A stretch of DNA of 64,000 nt from Thalassococcus arenae (GCF_019104745.1 NZ_JAHRWL010000001.1:62001-126000); one strand, 5' to 3'; positions 16,240 to 25,968 are shown, numbered from the stretch's first letter. Numbers and translations are program-made. Notes: generated by a model not told the origin, from the sequence alone.

Positions 16240-18069
16240 ATGATGACGCCTTTCACACCCCCCGCCCGCCTGTTCGACGCCAATGCCAGCGCCAAGGGAA
16301 AGGATCTCGGCAAACTGCCCGAATGGAACCTGTCCGACCTTTACCCTGCGCCCGATGCCCCGGCCCTGACCGCCGATCTGGACTGGCTCGAGGCCGAGTG
16401 CCGCGCTTTCGCCGCGGATTACGAGGGCAAGATGGCGGATCTGGATGCCGCCGGATTTCTGACCGCGATCCTCCGCCACGAGAAGATCGAGACCAAGGCC
16501 GGGCGGGTGATGTCCTTTGCGGGCCTGCGCTATTACCAGCACACCACCGATGCCGCGCGCGCCAAGTTCCTGTCGGACACACAGGAAAAGATCACCAATT
16601 TCACAACGCCGCTGGTTTTCTTCACGCTGGAACTGAACCGGCTGGACGACGCGCTGCTGGATGGCTGGATGGCCGAGAACGCCGAGCTTGCGCGCTACCG
16701 GCCCGCCCTGCGGCGCATCCGGGCGATGAAGCCCTACCAGCTGTCGGACGAGCTGGAGAAGTTCCTGCACGATCTGGGCGTGGTCGGTGACGCATGGGAA
16801 CGCCTGTTCGACGAAACCATCGCAGGGCTGAATTTCACCGTCGATGGCGAAGAGCTGAACATCGAGGGCACGCTGAACCTGCTGACCGAGCAGGACCGCG
16901 CCAAACGCCAGGCCGCCGCCGAAGAGCTGGGCCGCGTTTTCCAGAGCAACATCAAGACCTTCGCGCGCGTTCACAACACCCAGGCCAAGGAAAAGGAAAT
17001 CCTGGACCGCTGGCGCAAGATGCCCACGGCGCAGACCGGCAGGCACCTGTCCAACGATGTCGAACCCGAGGTCGTCGAGGCGTTGCGCAACGCCGTCGTC
17101 GCGGCCTATCCCAAGCTCAGTCACCGCTATTACGAGTTGAAACGCAAATGGCTTGGGCTGGACCGGATGCAGGTCTGGGACCGCAACGCGCCCTTGCCGA
17201 TGGAGGCGACGCGCACCATCGGCTGGGACGAGGCACAAAAGACGGTGATGGAGGCTTATGGCGCCTTTGATCCCCGCATGACGGAAATCGCGCAGCCGTT
17301 CTTCGAACGCGGCTGGATCGATGCGGCGGTCAAACCCGGCAAGGCACCGGGTGCCTTTGCACACCCCACCGTGACCGAGGTCCATCCCTACATCATGCTG
17401 AATTACCTCGGGAAACCGCGCGACGTGATGACTTTGGCGCACGAGCTGGGGCATGGCGTCCATCAGGTTCTGGCGGCAGGGCAAGGCGAGATGCTGGCCT
17501 CGACCCCGTTGACCCTGGCCGAAACCGCCAGCGTGTTCGGCGAGATGCTGACCTTCCGCGCCATGCTCGACCGCGCCAAGGACGAAGCCGAACGAAAGGT
17601 GCTGCTGGCCGGCAAGGTCGAGGACATGATCAATACCGTCGTACGCCAGATCGCCTTCTACGATTTCGAATGCAAGCTGCATGAGGCGCGCCGCGGCGGC
17701 GAACTGACGCCCGAGGATATCGGCGCGCTGTGGATGAGCGTTCAGGGTGAAAGCCTGGGGCCGGCCTTTGATTTCATGCCGGGATACGAGACCTTCTGGG
17801 CCTATATCCCGCACTTCGTCCATTCGCCCTTTTACGTCTACGCCTATGCGTTCGGCGATGGGCTGGTGAACGCGCTTTACGCGGCCTACCAGGAGGCGCC
17901 GGAAGGGTTCCAGGACCGGTATTTCGACATGCTCAAGGCGGGCGGGTCGAAGCACCACAAGGAATTGCTGGCGCCGTTCGGGCTGGACGCCAGCGACCCG
18001 GCCTTCTGGGACAAGGGGTTGGGCATGATCGCAGGGTTCATCGAGGAATTGGAGGCGATGGAAACCTGA
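16240..18069 (+). CDS. pepF: M3-family oligoendopeptidase F
   Basis: A 609-residue cytosolic zinc metallopeptidase that degrades short peptides. The zinc motif is LAHELGHGVHQ, with HELGH at residues 401-405 and a downstream glutamate in LAETASVFGEM. The C-terminal tyrosine- and histidine-bearing FVHSPFYVYAYAFGDGLVNALY segment is typical. Length matches the PepF clade M3 enzymes. Two adjacent ATGs (16240, 16243) are possible; the ribosome site (GAGG) is weak. It follows the amidohydrolase gene after 32 bp and may be the last gene of the exonuclease-ligase transcript. Confidence 0.94.
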   Translation: MMTPFTPPARLFDANASAKGKDLGKLPEWNLSDLYPAPDAPALTADLDWLEAECRAFAADYEGKMADLDAAGFLTAILRHEKIETKAGRVMSFAGLRYYQHTTDAARAKFLSDTQEKITNFTTPLVFFTLELNRLDDALLDGWMAENAELARYRPALRRIRAMKPYQLSDELEKFLHDLGVVGDAWERLFDETIAGLNFTVDGEELNIEGTLNLLTEQDRAKRQAAAEELGRVFQSNIKTFARVHNTQAKEKEILDRWRKMPTAQTGRHLSNDVEPEVVEALRNAVVAAYPKLSHRYYELKRKWLGLDRMQVWDRNAPLPMEATRTIGWDEAQKTVMEAYGAFDPRMTEIAQPFFERGWIDAAVKPGKAPGAFAHPTVTEVHPYIMLNYLGKPRDVMTLAHELGHGVHQVLAAGQGEMLASTPLTLAETASVFGEMLTFRAMLDRAKDEAERKVLLAGKVEDMINTVVRQIAFYDFECKLHEARRGGELTPEDIGALWMSVQGESLGPAFDFMPGYETFWAYIPHFVHSPFYVYAYAFGDGLVNALYAAYQEAPEGFQDRYFDMLKAGGSKHHKELLAPFGLDASDPAFWDKGLGMIAGFIEELEAMET

Positions 18070-18101
18070 CCCGGCGGCGCGGCGGCGTCACCTGCGGTCA
18101 T

Positions 18102-18124
18102 GCGTATTTGTAAAAGAGAAGAAG
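18102..18124 (+). repeat. copy of dispersed AGAAGAAG intergenic repeat
   Basis: GCGTATTTG then TAAAAGAGAAGAAG, just after pepF and before the convergent CDGSH gene. Member of the four-copy family described under findings. Confidence 0.75.
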
Positions 18125-18152
18125 CGCAGCCGCACGGATGGCCGCGCAGCGA

Positions 18153-18395
18153 TCACAAGGCGTTGTGAGAGCCGTCGCATAGCGGTTGTTTCTGGCTGGC
18201 CTTGCAACCGCAGAAGAACGCCTTTCCGTCCTTTTCGGCGGTCCATTTCTGCGGCTGGAACGGCGTGTCCTTGTGCGAGCCGTCGCAGAAGGGCTGGTTC
18301 TGCGACCTGCCGCAGGCGCACCAGAAATAGGTCTTGCCCGCCGTTACATCGACGGGAAAAGGCCCTTTCTGGGCGATGATCGGCGCATCTGACAT
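18153..18395 (-). CDS. tandem CDGSH iron-sulfur protein
   Basis: An 80-residue protein with two CDGSH motifs (CACGRSQNQPFCDGSH near residue 26 and CGCKASQKQPLCDGSH near residue 62). Each should bind a [2Fe-2S] cluster through three Cys and one His. Bacterial tandem-CDGSH (MitoNEET-like) proteins are proposed redox or Fe-S transfer proteins; the exact role is unknown. The ATG at 18395 follows AAGGA. The extended frame upstream has no sign of coding and was dropped. Confidence 0.92.
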   Translation of the reverse strand: MSDAPIIAQKGPFPVDVTAGKTYFWCACGRSQNQPFCDGSHKDTPFQPQKWTAEKDGKAFFCGCKASQKQPLCDGSHNAL

Positions 18396-18472
18396 GGTGG
18401 TCCTTCCTTTGTTTGCAGCTGTTTTCAGCGTTGCGAGACAGCTAGAACGTGTCGGGCTCGTGGCCAGCGGGC

Positions 18473-18742
18473 TTACTTCAACTGGCTGTCCTTCGAGCCG
18501 CGCCGGTTGATGCCGCCGCGCGCCCGGACAGCACCGTCGCGTTCCGCAGCGCAGTCGATACAAAGCTTGACACCGGGCAGCGCATCGCGCCGGGCCCGGG
18601 GGATTTCCTCTTCGCATTCGGCGCAGTGGGTCAGGCTTTCGCCGTGCGGCGCGCGGCGGGCCTTCAACCGTTCGAGTTCCTCGGCGATGGAGGCCTCGAT
18701 CTGGTCGTTCACCGCTCCGTCGCGTGTCCAGCCGCCGGCCAT
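18473..18742 (-). CDS. DksA/TraR-type C4 zinc-finger protein
   Basis: An 89-residue protein with an acidic helical N-terminus and a C4 zinc finger, HCAECEEEIPRARR...LCIDCAAERD (C-x2-C-x17-C-x2-C). This is the short DksA/TraR/YbiI type. Short members lack the long coiled coil of DksA, so stringent-response activity is uncertain. It starts 4 bp after the stop of the DUF4389 gene, in the same direction, and is probably co-transcribed with it. Confidence 0.85.
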   Translation of the reverse strand: MAGGWTRDGAVNDQIEASIAEELERLKARRAPHGESLTHCAECEEEIPRARRDALPGVKLCIDCAAERDGAVRARGGINRRGSKDSQLK

Positions 18743-18746
18743 GGCA

Positions 18747-19049
18747 TCAGTCCAGTTCGGTCCAGGGCCACGGCTTGACCTCCGACGCGGCGGTCTGGTA
18801 CCGCGCGGCCTTGGCCATCCAGATGCCCAGATCGGTGCCGAAATCCGACAGCCTTTCATTGGGTTGGCGGTTGTTGACCAGCATGATGACGAACTGCACC
18901 ACCGTGCACGCGGTCAGAACCGTCTGCGCGAGGCTGAGCATCAGCCAGATCAGCAGCATGTTCAACAGCCGCAGCCCCATGTTGTCGGCTTCGGCGGCTG
19001 GCTGTTCGCCATGGATGCGCCCCTGCACCTTGTCTTCGTCGCTTGTCAT
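18747..19049 (-). CDS. DUF4389 membrane protein
   Basis: A 100-residue protein with one long or two short membrane segments (LRLLNMLLIWLMLSLAQTVL and ACTVVQFVIMLVNN) and the C-terminal PNERLSDFGTDLGIWM segment that marks the DUF4389 family. Function unknown. It begins the small minus-strand transcript with the zinc-finger gene and diverges from the glutathione peroxidase gene. Confidence 0.85.
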   Translation of the reverse strand: MTSDEDKVQGRIHGEQPAAEADNMGLRLLNMLLIWLMLSLAQTVLTACTVVQFVIMLVNNRQPNERLSDFGTDLGIWMAKAARYQTAASEVKPWPWTELD

Positions 19050-19164
19050 GGCAGCCCCCTGTTTCGATTGTCCGAAGGTAACGCAAACGGACGCTGGACG
19101 CCAAGCACCAGACTTGACGCCGGCAACGGAACGCTAATTTGCACCCCATCGATCGGAGGATGCG

Positions 19165-19677
19165 ATGAAACGTCTTGCAGCAGCTATCCTGGCACTATTC
19201 TCGACCCTTTCGGCAGCCGCGGCCTTTGAGTTCGACAATATCGACGGTGGCACGCTGGACATGTCGGACTGGGCGGGTCGTCCCGTGCTGGTGGTCAACA
19301 CCGCGTCCCAGTGCGCGTTCACGCGGCAATATTCCGAATTGCAGGCGCTGTACGACCGCTATCGCGACCGGGGGCTGGTGGTGCTGGCGGTGCCATCCGA
19401 CGACTTTCGCCAGGAACTGGACAGCGCCGAAGTGGTCAAGGAGTTCTGCGAGGTCAATTTCGGTCTGACCCTGCCCATGACCGACATCACGCCCGTCAGC
19501 GGCCCGCAGGCGCATCCCTTTTACCGCTTCGTGCAGGAAACCGCCGGATTCGCGCCCCGCTGGAACTTCAACAAGGTGCTGATCGGTCCCGACGGCGCGG
19601 TTGTGGCCACGTGGGGATCGGCGGCCAAGCCGCTGTCGCGTAGCGTGACCGACCGGATCGAACCCTTGCTGAACTAG
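19165..19677 (+). CDS. exported glutathione peroxidase-family thiol peroxidase
   Basis: A 170-residue GPx-family peroxidase with a signal peptide (MKRLAAAILALFSTLSAAAA), so it should act in the periplasm. The peroxidatic cysteine is C50 in NTASQCAFT (a normal TGC, not selenocysteine). The Trp-Asn segment is WNFNKVLIGPDG. The usual NQF glutamine block reads VPSDDFRQEL and no resolving Cys is evident, so the reductant is unclear. The ATG follows GGAGG. Its stop overlaps the convergent ydcH gene by 4 bp. Confidence 0.88.
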   Translation: MKRLAAAILALFSTLSAAAAFEFDNIDGGTLDMSDWAGRPVLVVNTASQCAFTRQYSELQALYDRYRDRGLVVLAVPSDDFRQELDSAEVVKEFCEVNFGLTLPMTDITPVSGPQAHPFYRFVQETAGFAPRWNFNKVLIGPDGAVVATWGSAAKPLSRSVTDRIEPLLN

Positions 19678-19916
19678 GTTCCGGCGTTCAGCATCGCCCA
19701 GATCTCGTCCTTGAGGGCCGCGCGGCGTTTTCGCAGTTCGGTCTCGGCAAGGTTGTCCATGGGGTCGAGATTGGTTTCCGCGCGATGGACCTGGCTGTTG
19801 ACCTCGGCATAGCTTTCGGCGAGGCGGGCGAAATGCGCGTCGGTCTGTTTCAACTGGCTGATCCTGGCGACGAATTGCGGGAACTCTTGGGCGAGGTCAT
19901 GCGGGGTATGGGACAT
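19674..19916 (-). CDS. YdcH/DUF465 family protein
   Basis: An 80-residue, mostly helical protein that matches DUF465 (YdcH). The LAQEFPQFVARISQLKQTD start, FARLAESYAEVN and the ETELRKRRAALKDEIWAML end are typical. Function is unknown. A good FNR/FnrL-type box lies 62 bp upstream, suggesting oxygen-responsive control. Confidence 0.85.
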   Translation of the reverse strand: MSHTPHDLAQEFPQFVARISQLKQTDAHFARLAESYAEVNSQVHRAETNLDPMDNLAETELRKRRAALKDEIWAMLNAGT

Positions 19917-19977
19917 CTGGCTTCTCCTCCGGGCTGTTGTGCGCAGAACAGAAGATCAGAGGCCGGCGCCGCTCTCC

Positions 19978-19991
19978 TTGACCCGGATCAA
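19978..19991. promoter_or_regulatory. FNR/FnrL-type box upstream of ydcH
   Basis: TTGACCCGGATCAA fits TTGAY-N4-RTCAA, one base off the perfect palindrome TTGAT-N4-ATCAA. Placed 62 bp before the ydcH start. A regulator is not encoded nearby. Confidence 0.5.
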
Positions 19992-20008
19992 ACTTGCGGA
20001 ATATGTGC

Positions 20009-20659
20009 CTATCGTTTGGCCGGCCGCCAGCCCGCGTTTCGCGCATCCGCTTCCGAGCAGAACCAGCGTTCACCCTTGCTTTCATCGATCCGCGTCTCGT
20101 CGTACCAGCGCTGGCCGGGGACGTGGAATACCCGTCGCCCCGAGGCCGAGATATTGCCCTTGATCGCACAGTCCGGTTGCGGGGTTCCGGCCCCCTGCCG
20201 CGCGGCCGACCGGAAGGCGGCGGGCGATTGCACGCCGGTGCCGTGCAAGCCCCGCCCGGCGATCGCCGCGCCCTTTTCGTCCAGGTCGTAATCCCAGGAA
20301 TAGCGCCGATAGGCGAAAGCCAGACCATCCTGCACAAGCCGTCTGGCGATATCTTCGCCGTCAAGGTTGCAGCGCGCCACGACACGGCCATATCGGTCGC
20401 GATCGAGCGCCTCGCAGGACACATTCTTGCCGTCGAGCCGGGCTTTCACGTTGCTGACGACCCAGGCCCCGCAGGGCCAGACCGGAGCGTTCTGGCCACC
20501 GCAGCGCTGACCAGCCTCCGGCGCGTCGATCCCGAAAAGCCTGATGCGGATACCGCCCACGTCCAGCGTGTCGCCGTCGATGACGCGGACCGGGCCCGCG
20601 ATCTCTGCTTGCGCAACCCCGGCGCACAGAAGAACGAGAAGTGAACAAATCCTTAACAT
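20009..20659 (-). CDS. exported thermonuclease (SNase-like)
   Basis: A 216-residue protein with a signal peptide (MLRICSLLVLLCAGVAQA) and a staphylococcal-nuclease fold: VIDGDTLDVGGIRIRLFGIDAPE near residue 28, DRYGRVVARC near 93, and the C-terminal YDLDEKGAA block. It should cut DNA or RNA in the periplasm or outside the cell. After the nuclease domain comes a Cys- and Trp-bearing tail (YDETRIDESKGERWFCSEADA) seen in exported relatives. The ATG at 20659 gives a good signal peptide; a TTG at 20680 is an alternative. Confidence 0.87.
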   Translation of the reverse strand: MLRICSLLVLLCAGVAQAEIAGPVRVIDGDTLDVGGIRIRLFGIDAPEAGQRCGGQNAPVWPCGAWVVSNVKARLDGKNVSCEALDRDRYGRVVARCNLDGEDIARRLVQDGLAFAYRRYSWDYDLDEKGAAIAGRGLHGTGVQSPAAFRSAARQGAGTPQPDCAIKGNISASGRRVFHVPGQRWYDETRIDESKGERWFCSEADARNAGWRPAKR

Positions 20660-20713
20660 TCCCTTAATCTGGGCGCGCAAGCCCCCGCGATCAACGGGAA
20701 AGACAGGAAATCG

Positions 20714-22366
20714 TTAACGTTGCAGCGTCCGCCAATCCGGATGGATCCAGGGCTCGGCGTTTTCGGGCGGCAGGCCGCGACCCAGCACATGGTCGGCGAT
20801 CTTTTCGCCGGTCATGATCGACGGCGCGTTGAGGTTGCCGTTGGTGATGCGGGGAAAGACGGAGCTGTCTGCGACGCGCAACCCGTCGACCCCGATCACC
20901 CGACCCTGCGGATCGACCACCGCGTCGGGATCGTCGCGCCGGCCCATCTTGCAGGTACCGCAGGGATGATAGGCGCTTTCGACATGCTCGCGGATGAAAT
21001 CATCCAGCGCGTCGTCGTCTTGCGCCGCCTCGCCCGGCTGGATCTCGTGGCCGCGGAAAGGCGCAAAGGCATCCTGCGCGAATATCTCGCGCGTCAGCCG
21101 GATCGCCGTGCGGAAATCCCGCCAATCCTGCGGATCGGCCATGTAATTGAACAGGATCTTCGGTGCGTCCTCGGCCCGTTCCGACCGCAGCGTGACCGAC
21201 CCCCGCGACGGCGAGCGCATCGGCCCGACATGGGCTTGGAAACCATGCCCTTCGGCCGCGACCTTGCCGTCGTAGCGCACCGCCAGCGGCAGGAAATGGA
21301 ACTGGATGTCGGGATAGTCGATGCCCGCGCGGGACCGGATGAAGCCGCAGCTTTCGAATTGGTTCGACGCGCCTGGACCACGGCGCCGCAGCAGCCATTG
21401 CGCCCCGACCCAGGCCTTGCCCAGCAGCGACCAATACTTGAACAGGCTGACCGGCTGGGTTGCGGCCTGCTGGATATACAGTTCCAGGTGGTCCTGCAGG
21501 TTCTGCCCGACGCCGCGCCGGTCGGCGATGACGGCGATGCCGTGTTCGGCGAGGTGCGCCGCCGGTCCGATCCCCGAAAGCATCAGCAGTTGCGGCGAGT
21601 TGATCGCACCGGCGCTCAGGATCACCTCGCGCGTGGCACGCAGGACGCGCCCGCCCAGATCGACACCTGTGGCGCGGCCGTCCTCGACAACCACCCGCCG
21701 CGCCAGGCCGCGCACCAACTGTGCGCCCAGCTTCTGCGCCGGGCGCAGATAGGCCTTGGCCGTGGACCAGCGTTCGCCATTCCAGATCGTCCGGTCGAAG
21801 GCACCGAAGCCTTCTTGCTGGTGGCCATTGTAGTCGCCGGTGACGGGATAGCCCGCCTGGCGTCCGGCCTCGACAAAGGCCTGCACCAGCGGGTTGTCGC
21901 GGGTGCCGCGGGTCACGTGCAATGGCCCGCCCTGCCCGCGCCAGTCCGGGTCGCCGCCGTGGCCGCCGGCATGCCAATCCTCAAGCCGTTTGAAATAGGG
22001 CAGCACGTCGGCATAGGCCCAGCCATCCGCGCCCTGATCGCGCCAGAAATCGTAGTCGCGGGCATGGCCGCGGACATAGATCATGCCGTTGATGCTGGAC
22101 GACCCGCCGATCACCTTGCCGCGCGGGCAGGCCAGTTGCCGCCCGCCCAGATGCGGTTCCGGCTCGGTCCGGTAGCCCCAATCGTAGCGCGCCATGTTCA
22201 TCGGGTAGGACAGCGCGCCGGGCATGTTGATGAACGGCCCCCGGTCGGACCCGCCATATTCCACCACGATGACCGAATGCCCGGCTTCGGCCAGCCGGTA
22301 GGCCACCGCACAGCCCGCGCTGCCGGCGCCCACGACAATGTAATCGGCCTTCGGTCCGTCGCTCAA
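20714..22366 (-). CDS. betA: choline dehydrogenase BetA
   Basis: A 550-residue FAD-dependent GMC oxidoreductase that oxidises choline to betaine aldehyde, membrane-associated. The FAD motif [15 protein letters not shown] is at residues 11-25. The GMC signatures include [18 protein letters not shown] and [16 protein letters not shown]. The C-terminus has the catalytic-His region [12 protein letters not shown] and [14 protein letters not shown]. It overlaps betB by 4 bp (ATGA) and is the last gene of the betC-gst-betB-betA operon for glycine-betaine synthesis. Confidence 0.95.
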   Translation of the reverse strand: MSDGPKADYIVVGAGSAGCAVAYRLAEAGHSVIVVEYGGSDRGPFINMPGALSYPMNMARYDWGYRTEPEPHLGGRQLACPRGKVIGGSSSINGMIYVRGHARDYDFWRDQGADGWAYADVLPYFKRLEDWHAGGHGGDPDWRGQGGPLHVTRGTRDNPLVQAFVEAGRQAGYPVTGDYNGHQQEGFGAFDRTIWNGERWSTAKAYLRPAQKLGAQLVRGLARRVVVEDGRATGVDLGGRVLRATREVILSAGAINSPQLLMLSGIGPAAHLAEHGIAVIADRRGVGQNLQDHLELYIQQAATQPVSLFKYWSLLGKAWVGAQWLLRRRGPGASNQFESCGFIRSRAGIDYPDIQFHFLPLAVRYDGKVAAEGHGFQAHVGPMRSPSRGSVTLRSERAEDAPKILFNYMADPQDWRDFRTAIRLTREIFAQDAFAPFRGHEIQPGEAAQDDDALDDFIREHVESAYHPCGTCKMGRRDDPDAVVDPQGRVIGVDGLRVADSSVFPRITNGNLNAPSIMTGEKIADHVLGRGLPPENAEPWIHPDWRTLQR

Positions 22367-23820
22367 AACGGCGCCTCGACCCGACCCATGCGGACATAAA
22401 CGGATTTCAGTTGCGAATAGTGGTGGATCGCCGCCTTGGAGTTCTCACGCCCCACGCCCGACATCTTCACCCCGCCGAACGGCGCCTCGACCGGCGCGTC
22501 GTTGTAGGAATTGATGAAGCACGACCCGGCCCGCAACTGCCCGATCACCCGGTGCCCACGCGCCAGATCACGGGTGAAAACTCCGGCCGAGAGACCGAAG
22601 GGCGTGTTGTTGGCCCGCGCGATGGCCTCGGCCTCGTCGTCGAAATCCAGCACCGCCATGACGGGGCCGAAGATTTCCTCGCGCGCGATCACCATGTCGT
22701 CGGTGACGTCGGCGAAGACCGTGGGCTGGATGTAGAAACCGTCACCGTCGATGACCGAGCCGCCGCAGACCAGCCGCGCGCCTTCGGCCTTGCCCTTTTC
22801 GATGTAGCCCAGGACGATCTCGCGCTGCCGCGCGCTGACCATCGGGCCGAAATTCACGCTCTCGTCCAGCGGGTCGCCGATTTTCGCCTGCGCCAGCCGC
22901 TCGGCCAGACGCGCCAGGAACGCCTCCTTGATGCCCCTCTGCACAAAGACCCGCGTGCCGTTGGAACAGACCTGCCCCGAGGAATAGAAATTGCCCAGGA
23001 TCGCGCCGCCCACCGCATCGTCCGGATCGGCGTCGTCGAAGATCAGCAGCGGCGACTTGCCGCCCAGTTCCATCGTGACGTGCTTCATGCCATCGGCGGC
23101 GGCGGCATAGACCTTGCGGCCCGTGGGCACCGAACCGGTCAGCGACACCTTGGCCACGTCCGGGTGGCCGACCAGCGCTGCACCGACCGCGCCCGCGCCC
23201 TGCACCACGTTGTAAAGCCCCGCTGGCGCGCCCGCCTCGACCAGGATTTCCGCCACCTTCAGCGCGCAGAGCGGGGTTTCTTCGGACGGCTTGAAGATCA
23301 TCGCGTTGCCGCAGGCCAGCGCCGGCGCGCCCTTCCAGCAGGAAATCTGGGTCGGGTAGTTCCATGCCCCGATACCGACGCACAGGCCCAGCGGTTCGCG
23401 GATCGTATAGACCCAGTCCTGTCCCAGCTGCACGTGTTCGCCGGTCAACGACCCCGCCAGGCCGCCGAAATACTCCAACGCGTCCGCGGCGCTGGTGGCA
23501 TCGACATACAGCGTTTCGGACAGCGGTTTGCCGGTGTCACGGGTTTCCAGGACCGACAGGTCGCGGTTGCGATCACGCATGATCCGGGCGGCGCGGGTCA
23601 GCACCCGGCCACGTTCGCGCCCCGACAGGGCCGCCCATTCCGCCTGGGCCCGCAGCCCGCTTTCCACCGCCTTGGCGATCACCGCAGGGGTCGCGGCATG
23701 GATGCGGGCGATGACGGCGCCGGTGGCGGGGTAGACCACGTCGATCGGGTCGCCGGCTGCATCTTCCAGATAGGCCCCGTCGACGAAATGGCTGGCGTTC
23801 GGCTGGGTGTCGTAGGTCAT
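22363..23820 (-). CDS. betB: betaine-aldehyde dehydrogenase BetB
   Basis: A 485-residue NAD(P)-dependent aldehyde dehydrogenase that oxidises betaine aldehyde to the osmoprotectant glycine betaine. The catalytic Glu is in [11 protein letters not shown] and the nucleophile is C285 in [11 protein letters not shown]. The cofactor loop [12 protein letters not shown] is present. Overlap with betA downstream and with the gst gene upstream (both ATGA) shows tight translational coupling. Confidence 0.95.
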   Translation of the reverse strand: MTYDTQPNASHFVDGAYLEDAAGDPIDVVYPATGAVIARIHAATPAVIAKAVESGLRAQAEWAALSGRERGRVLTRAARIMRDRNRDLSVLETRDTGKPLSETLYVDATSAADALEYFGGLAGSLTGEHVQLGQDWVYTIREPLGLCVGIGAWNYPTQISCWKGAPALACGNAMIFKPSEETPLCALKVAEILVEAGAPAGLYNVVQGAGAVGAALVGHPDVAKVSLTGSVPTGRKVYAAAADGMKHVTMELGGKSPLLIFDDADPDDAVGGAILGNFYSSGQVCSNGTRVFVQRGIKEAFLARLAERLAQAKIGDPLDESVNFGPMVSARQREIVLGYIEKGKAEGARLVCGGSVIDGDGFYIQPTVFADVTDDMVIAREEIFGPVMAVLDFDDEAEAIARANNTPFGLSAGVFTRDLARGHRVIGQLRAGSCFINSYNDAPVEAPFGGVKMSGVGRENSKAAIHHYSQLKSVYVRMGRVEAPF

Positions 23821-24458
23821 ATCGTGTCCCGCAATTCGTCGTAGTTCAACATGACATGGGCCGCGTAGGCGGGCCGTTCCGTCAGGCGGCCGTAATAGGC
23901 CCGCAAAGCCGGAAAGTCACGCCGGTCGATGGCGATATCGAAGTAGCGATACAGCACGTGACCAAGATGGATGTCACCGGGCGTCATGGTGTCGCCCGCC
24001 AGCCAGGGACTGCGCGCCAGCCGGGCCTCGGCGATGGCCAGCGCGGTTTCGAACCGGTCCACCGCGGCGCGGATGGCGGCCGGGTCGTGCCGCGCTGCGG
24101 GGGTGCGCACGACGCGCCAGAAGATCGGGCCGGTGAAGCGGTTCGCGATCTCCTGCTTGGCCCATTCCGACCACTGGTCCACCCTGGCGCGGCGCGCCGG
24201 ATCGACGGGCCAGAAACCGTCGTCGCCATAGGCACGGGCCAGGTGACGCAGGATAGCGGCGCTTTCGAACAGAGTCAGATCGCCGTCGCGCATCACCGGG
24301 ATCAGACCATTGGGGTTCATTTCCAGAAAGGACGGGGTGTCCAGCCCGCCATAGCCGCCGCCGGCGTCGATGCGTTCGATCACCAGGCCCAGTTCGGCGG
24401 CCCCCCACATCACCGCCTGCACGTTGGACGACGACGCGCGGCCCCAGATCGTCACCAT
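23817..24458 (-). CDS. glutathione S-transferase family protein in the bet operon
   Basis: A 213-residue GST with an N-terminal thioredoxin-fold half ([20 protein letters not shown]; the G-site SNP-type block is [26 protein letters not shown]) and a C-terminal helical half with the [14 protein letters not shown] motif. It should bind glutathione; the substrate is unknown. It lies 4 bp downstream of betC and overlaps betB by 4 bp, so it is embedded in the choline-to-betaine operon. A role in detoxifying betaine aldehyde or an adduct is possible but unproven. Start taken at 24458 because the upstream frame overlaps betC. Confidence 0.88.
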   Translation of the reverse strand: MVTIWGRASSSNVQAVMWGAAELGLVIERIDAGGGYGGLDTPSFLEMNPNGLIPVMRDGDLTLFESAAILRHLARAYGDDGFWPVDPARRARVDQWSEWAKQEIANRFTGPIFWRVVRTPAARHDPAAIRAAVDRFETALAIAEARLARSPWLAGDTMTPGDIHLGHVLYRYFDIAIDRRDFPALRAYYGRLTERPAYAAHVMLNYDELRDTI

Positions 24459-24462
24459 CGGG

Positions 24463-25968
24463 TCATTCCCCCCGCGGGAAACGCTGGCTGTCTTCAAGCA
24501 CGTTGAGATCCATGTGATTTCGCATATAGCGTTCGGACGCGCGTTGCAGTGGCTGGTGGTCCCACGGGTAATAGCCGCCCTGGCGCAGAGCCTGGTAGAC
24601 CACGTGCCGCCGCGCCTGGCTTTCGCGGACAGCGGCGTCGAATTCCTCGAGATCCCAGCGTTCGGCGGCGGTTCGGCGGAAATACTCCAGCACCGGCCGG
24701 CAATCACCATCCTTCGCCCGGTTGGCCAGTTCCTGCGGATCGGCGTCCAGATCGAAAAGCTGTTCGGGGTCGAGCGCGCAATTGGTGTATTTCCACCGCC
24801 CCTGGCGCAAGGCGATCAGCGGCGAATAGGACGCCTCGGCCGCATATTCCATCGCCACCGGGGTCTTGCGCCGTCCGCCCTGCATCAGCGGCACCAGGTT
24901 TTCGCCTTCGGTCCAGGGCGCCACCTCGGACATGTCGACACCGGCCAGCGCGCACAGCGTCGGGCACAGGTCGATGGTCGAAACCGGGTCGGCCACCATG
25001 CGCCCGCCCTGCCCCGGCACGGCGATCATCATCGGCACCCGGGCCGCGCCTTCGTAGAAGTTCATCTTGAACCACAAACCGCGTTCGCCCAGCATGTCGC
25101 CGTGATCGCTGACAAAGACGATGATGGCCTCCTGCCGCGTCTCTTCCAACACCGTCAGCAGCTCTCCGATCTTGTCGTCGAGATAGGAAATATTGGCGAA
25201 ATAGGCGCGACGCGACCGGGCGATGTCGTCCTCGGTGATGGTGAAGTTGCGCCAGTCGTTGGCATCGAAGATGCGGCGCGCGTGCGGATCGTGGGCGTCG
25301 TATTCCATCGCGGGCACCTCGGGCTGGAGGTGATCGCAATCCGCATAGAGATCCCAGTATTTCCGCCGTGCGACATAGGGGTCATGCGGATGGGTGAAGC
25401 TGACGGTCAGGCACCAGGGCCGGTCGTCCTTGCCCCGGGCGAGGTCGTACAGCTTCATCCTGGCGAAATGCGCGACCTCGTCATCGTATTCCAGCTGGTT
25501 GGTGATCTCGGCCACGCCGGCGCCAGTGACCGAGCCCATGTTGTGATACCACCAATCGATGCGTTCGCCGGGCCTGCGGTAATCCGGCGTCCAGCCGAAA
25601 TCGGCGGGGTAGATGTCGGTGGTCAGCCGTTCCTCGAAGCCGTGCAACTGGTCGGGGCCGACGAAATGCATCTTGCCGGACAGGCAGGTCTGATACCCCG
25701 CGCGGCGCAGGTGGTGGGCATAGGTGGGGATGTCGGAGGCGAATTCCGCGGCGTTGTCGTAGACGCGCGTCGCGCTGGGCAACTGGCCCGACATGAAGCT
25801 GGCGCGACCGGGCGCGCATAGCGGGCTGGCGGTATAGCTGTTGGCGAACCGCACCGAGCGGTCGGCAAGGGCGCGCAGGTGCGGCGCGTGCAGCCAGGGG
25901 GCGGGGCCGTCGGGAAACAACGTCCCGTTCAGCTGATCCACCATGACGATCAGGATGTTTTGCGGCAT
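24463..25968 (-). CDS. betC: choline-sulfatase BetC
   Basis: A 501-residue type I sulfatase that hydrolyses choline-O-sulfate to choline and sulfate, feeding betA and betB. The formylglycine site is C51 in SPLCAPGRASF (CxPxR). Metal residues lie in MVDQLNGTLFP and in VFVSDHGDMLGERG. The C-terminal FPRGE end and the long arm match choline-sulfatases. The start at 25968 was chosen over 26025 because GGAGGGG precedes it. It opens the four-gene operon. The usual regulator betI is not adjacent. Confidence 0.94.
   Translation of the reverse strand: MPQNILIVMVDQLNGTLFPDGPAPWLHAPHLRALADRSVRFANSYTASPLCAPGRASFMSGQLPSATRVYDNAAEFASDIPTYAHHLRRAGYQTCLSGKMHFVGPDQLHGFEERLTTDIYPADFGWTPDYRRPGERIDWWYHNMGSVTGAGVAEITNQLEYDDEVAHFARMKLYDLARGKDDRPWCLTVSFTHPHDPYVARRKYWDLYADCDHLQPEVPAMEYDAHDPHARRIFDANDWRNFTITEDDIARSRRAYFANISYLDDKIGELLTVLEETRQEAIIVFVSDHGDMLGERGLWFKMNFYEGAARVPMMIAVPGQGGRMVADPVSTIDLCPTLCALAGVDMSEVAPWTEGENLVPLMQGGRRKTPVAMEYAAEASYSPLIALRQGRWKYTNCALDPEQLFDLDADPQELANRAKDGDCRPVLEYFRRTAAERWDLEEFDAAVRESQARRHVVYQALRQGGYYPWDHQPLQRASERYMRNHMDLNVLEDSQRFPRGE

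Noticed and set aside
19165-19677. Selenocysteine in the glutathione peroxidase
   Set aside because: The peroxidatic position is an ordinary TGC cysteine and no in-frame TGA occurs there.
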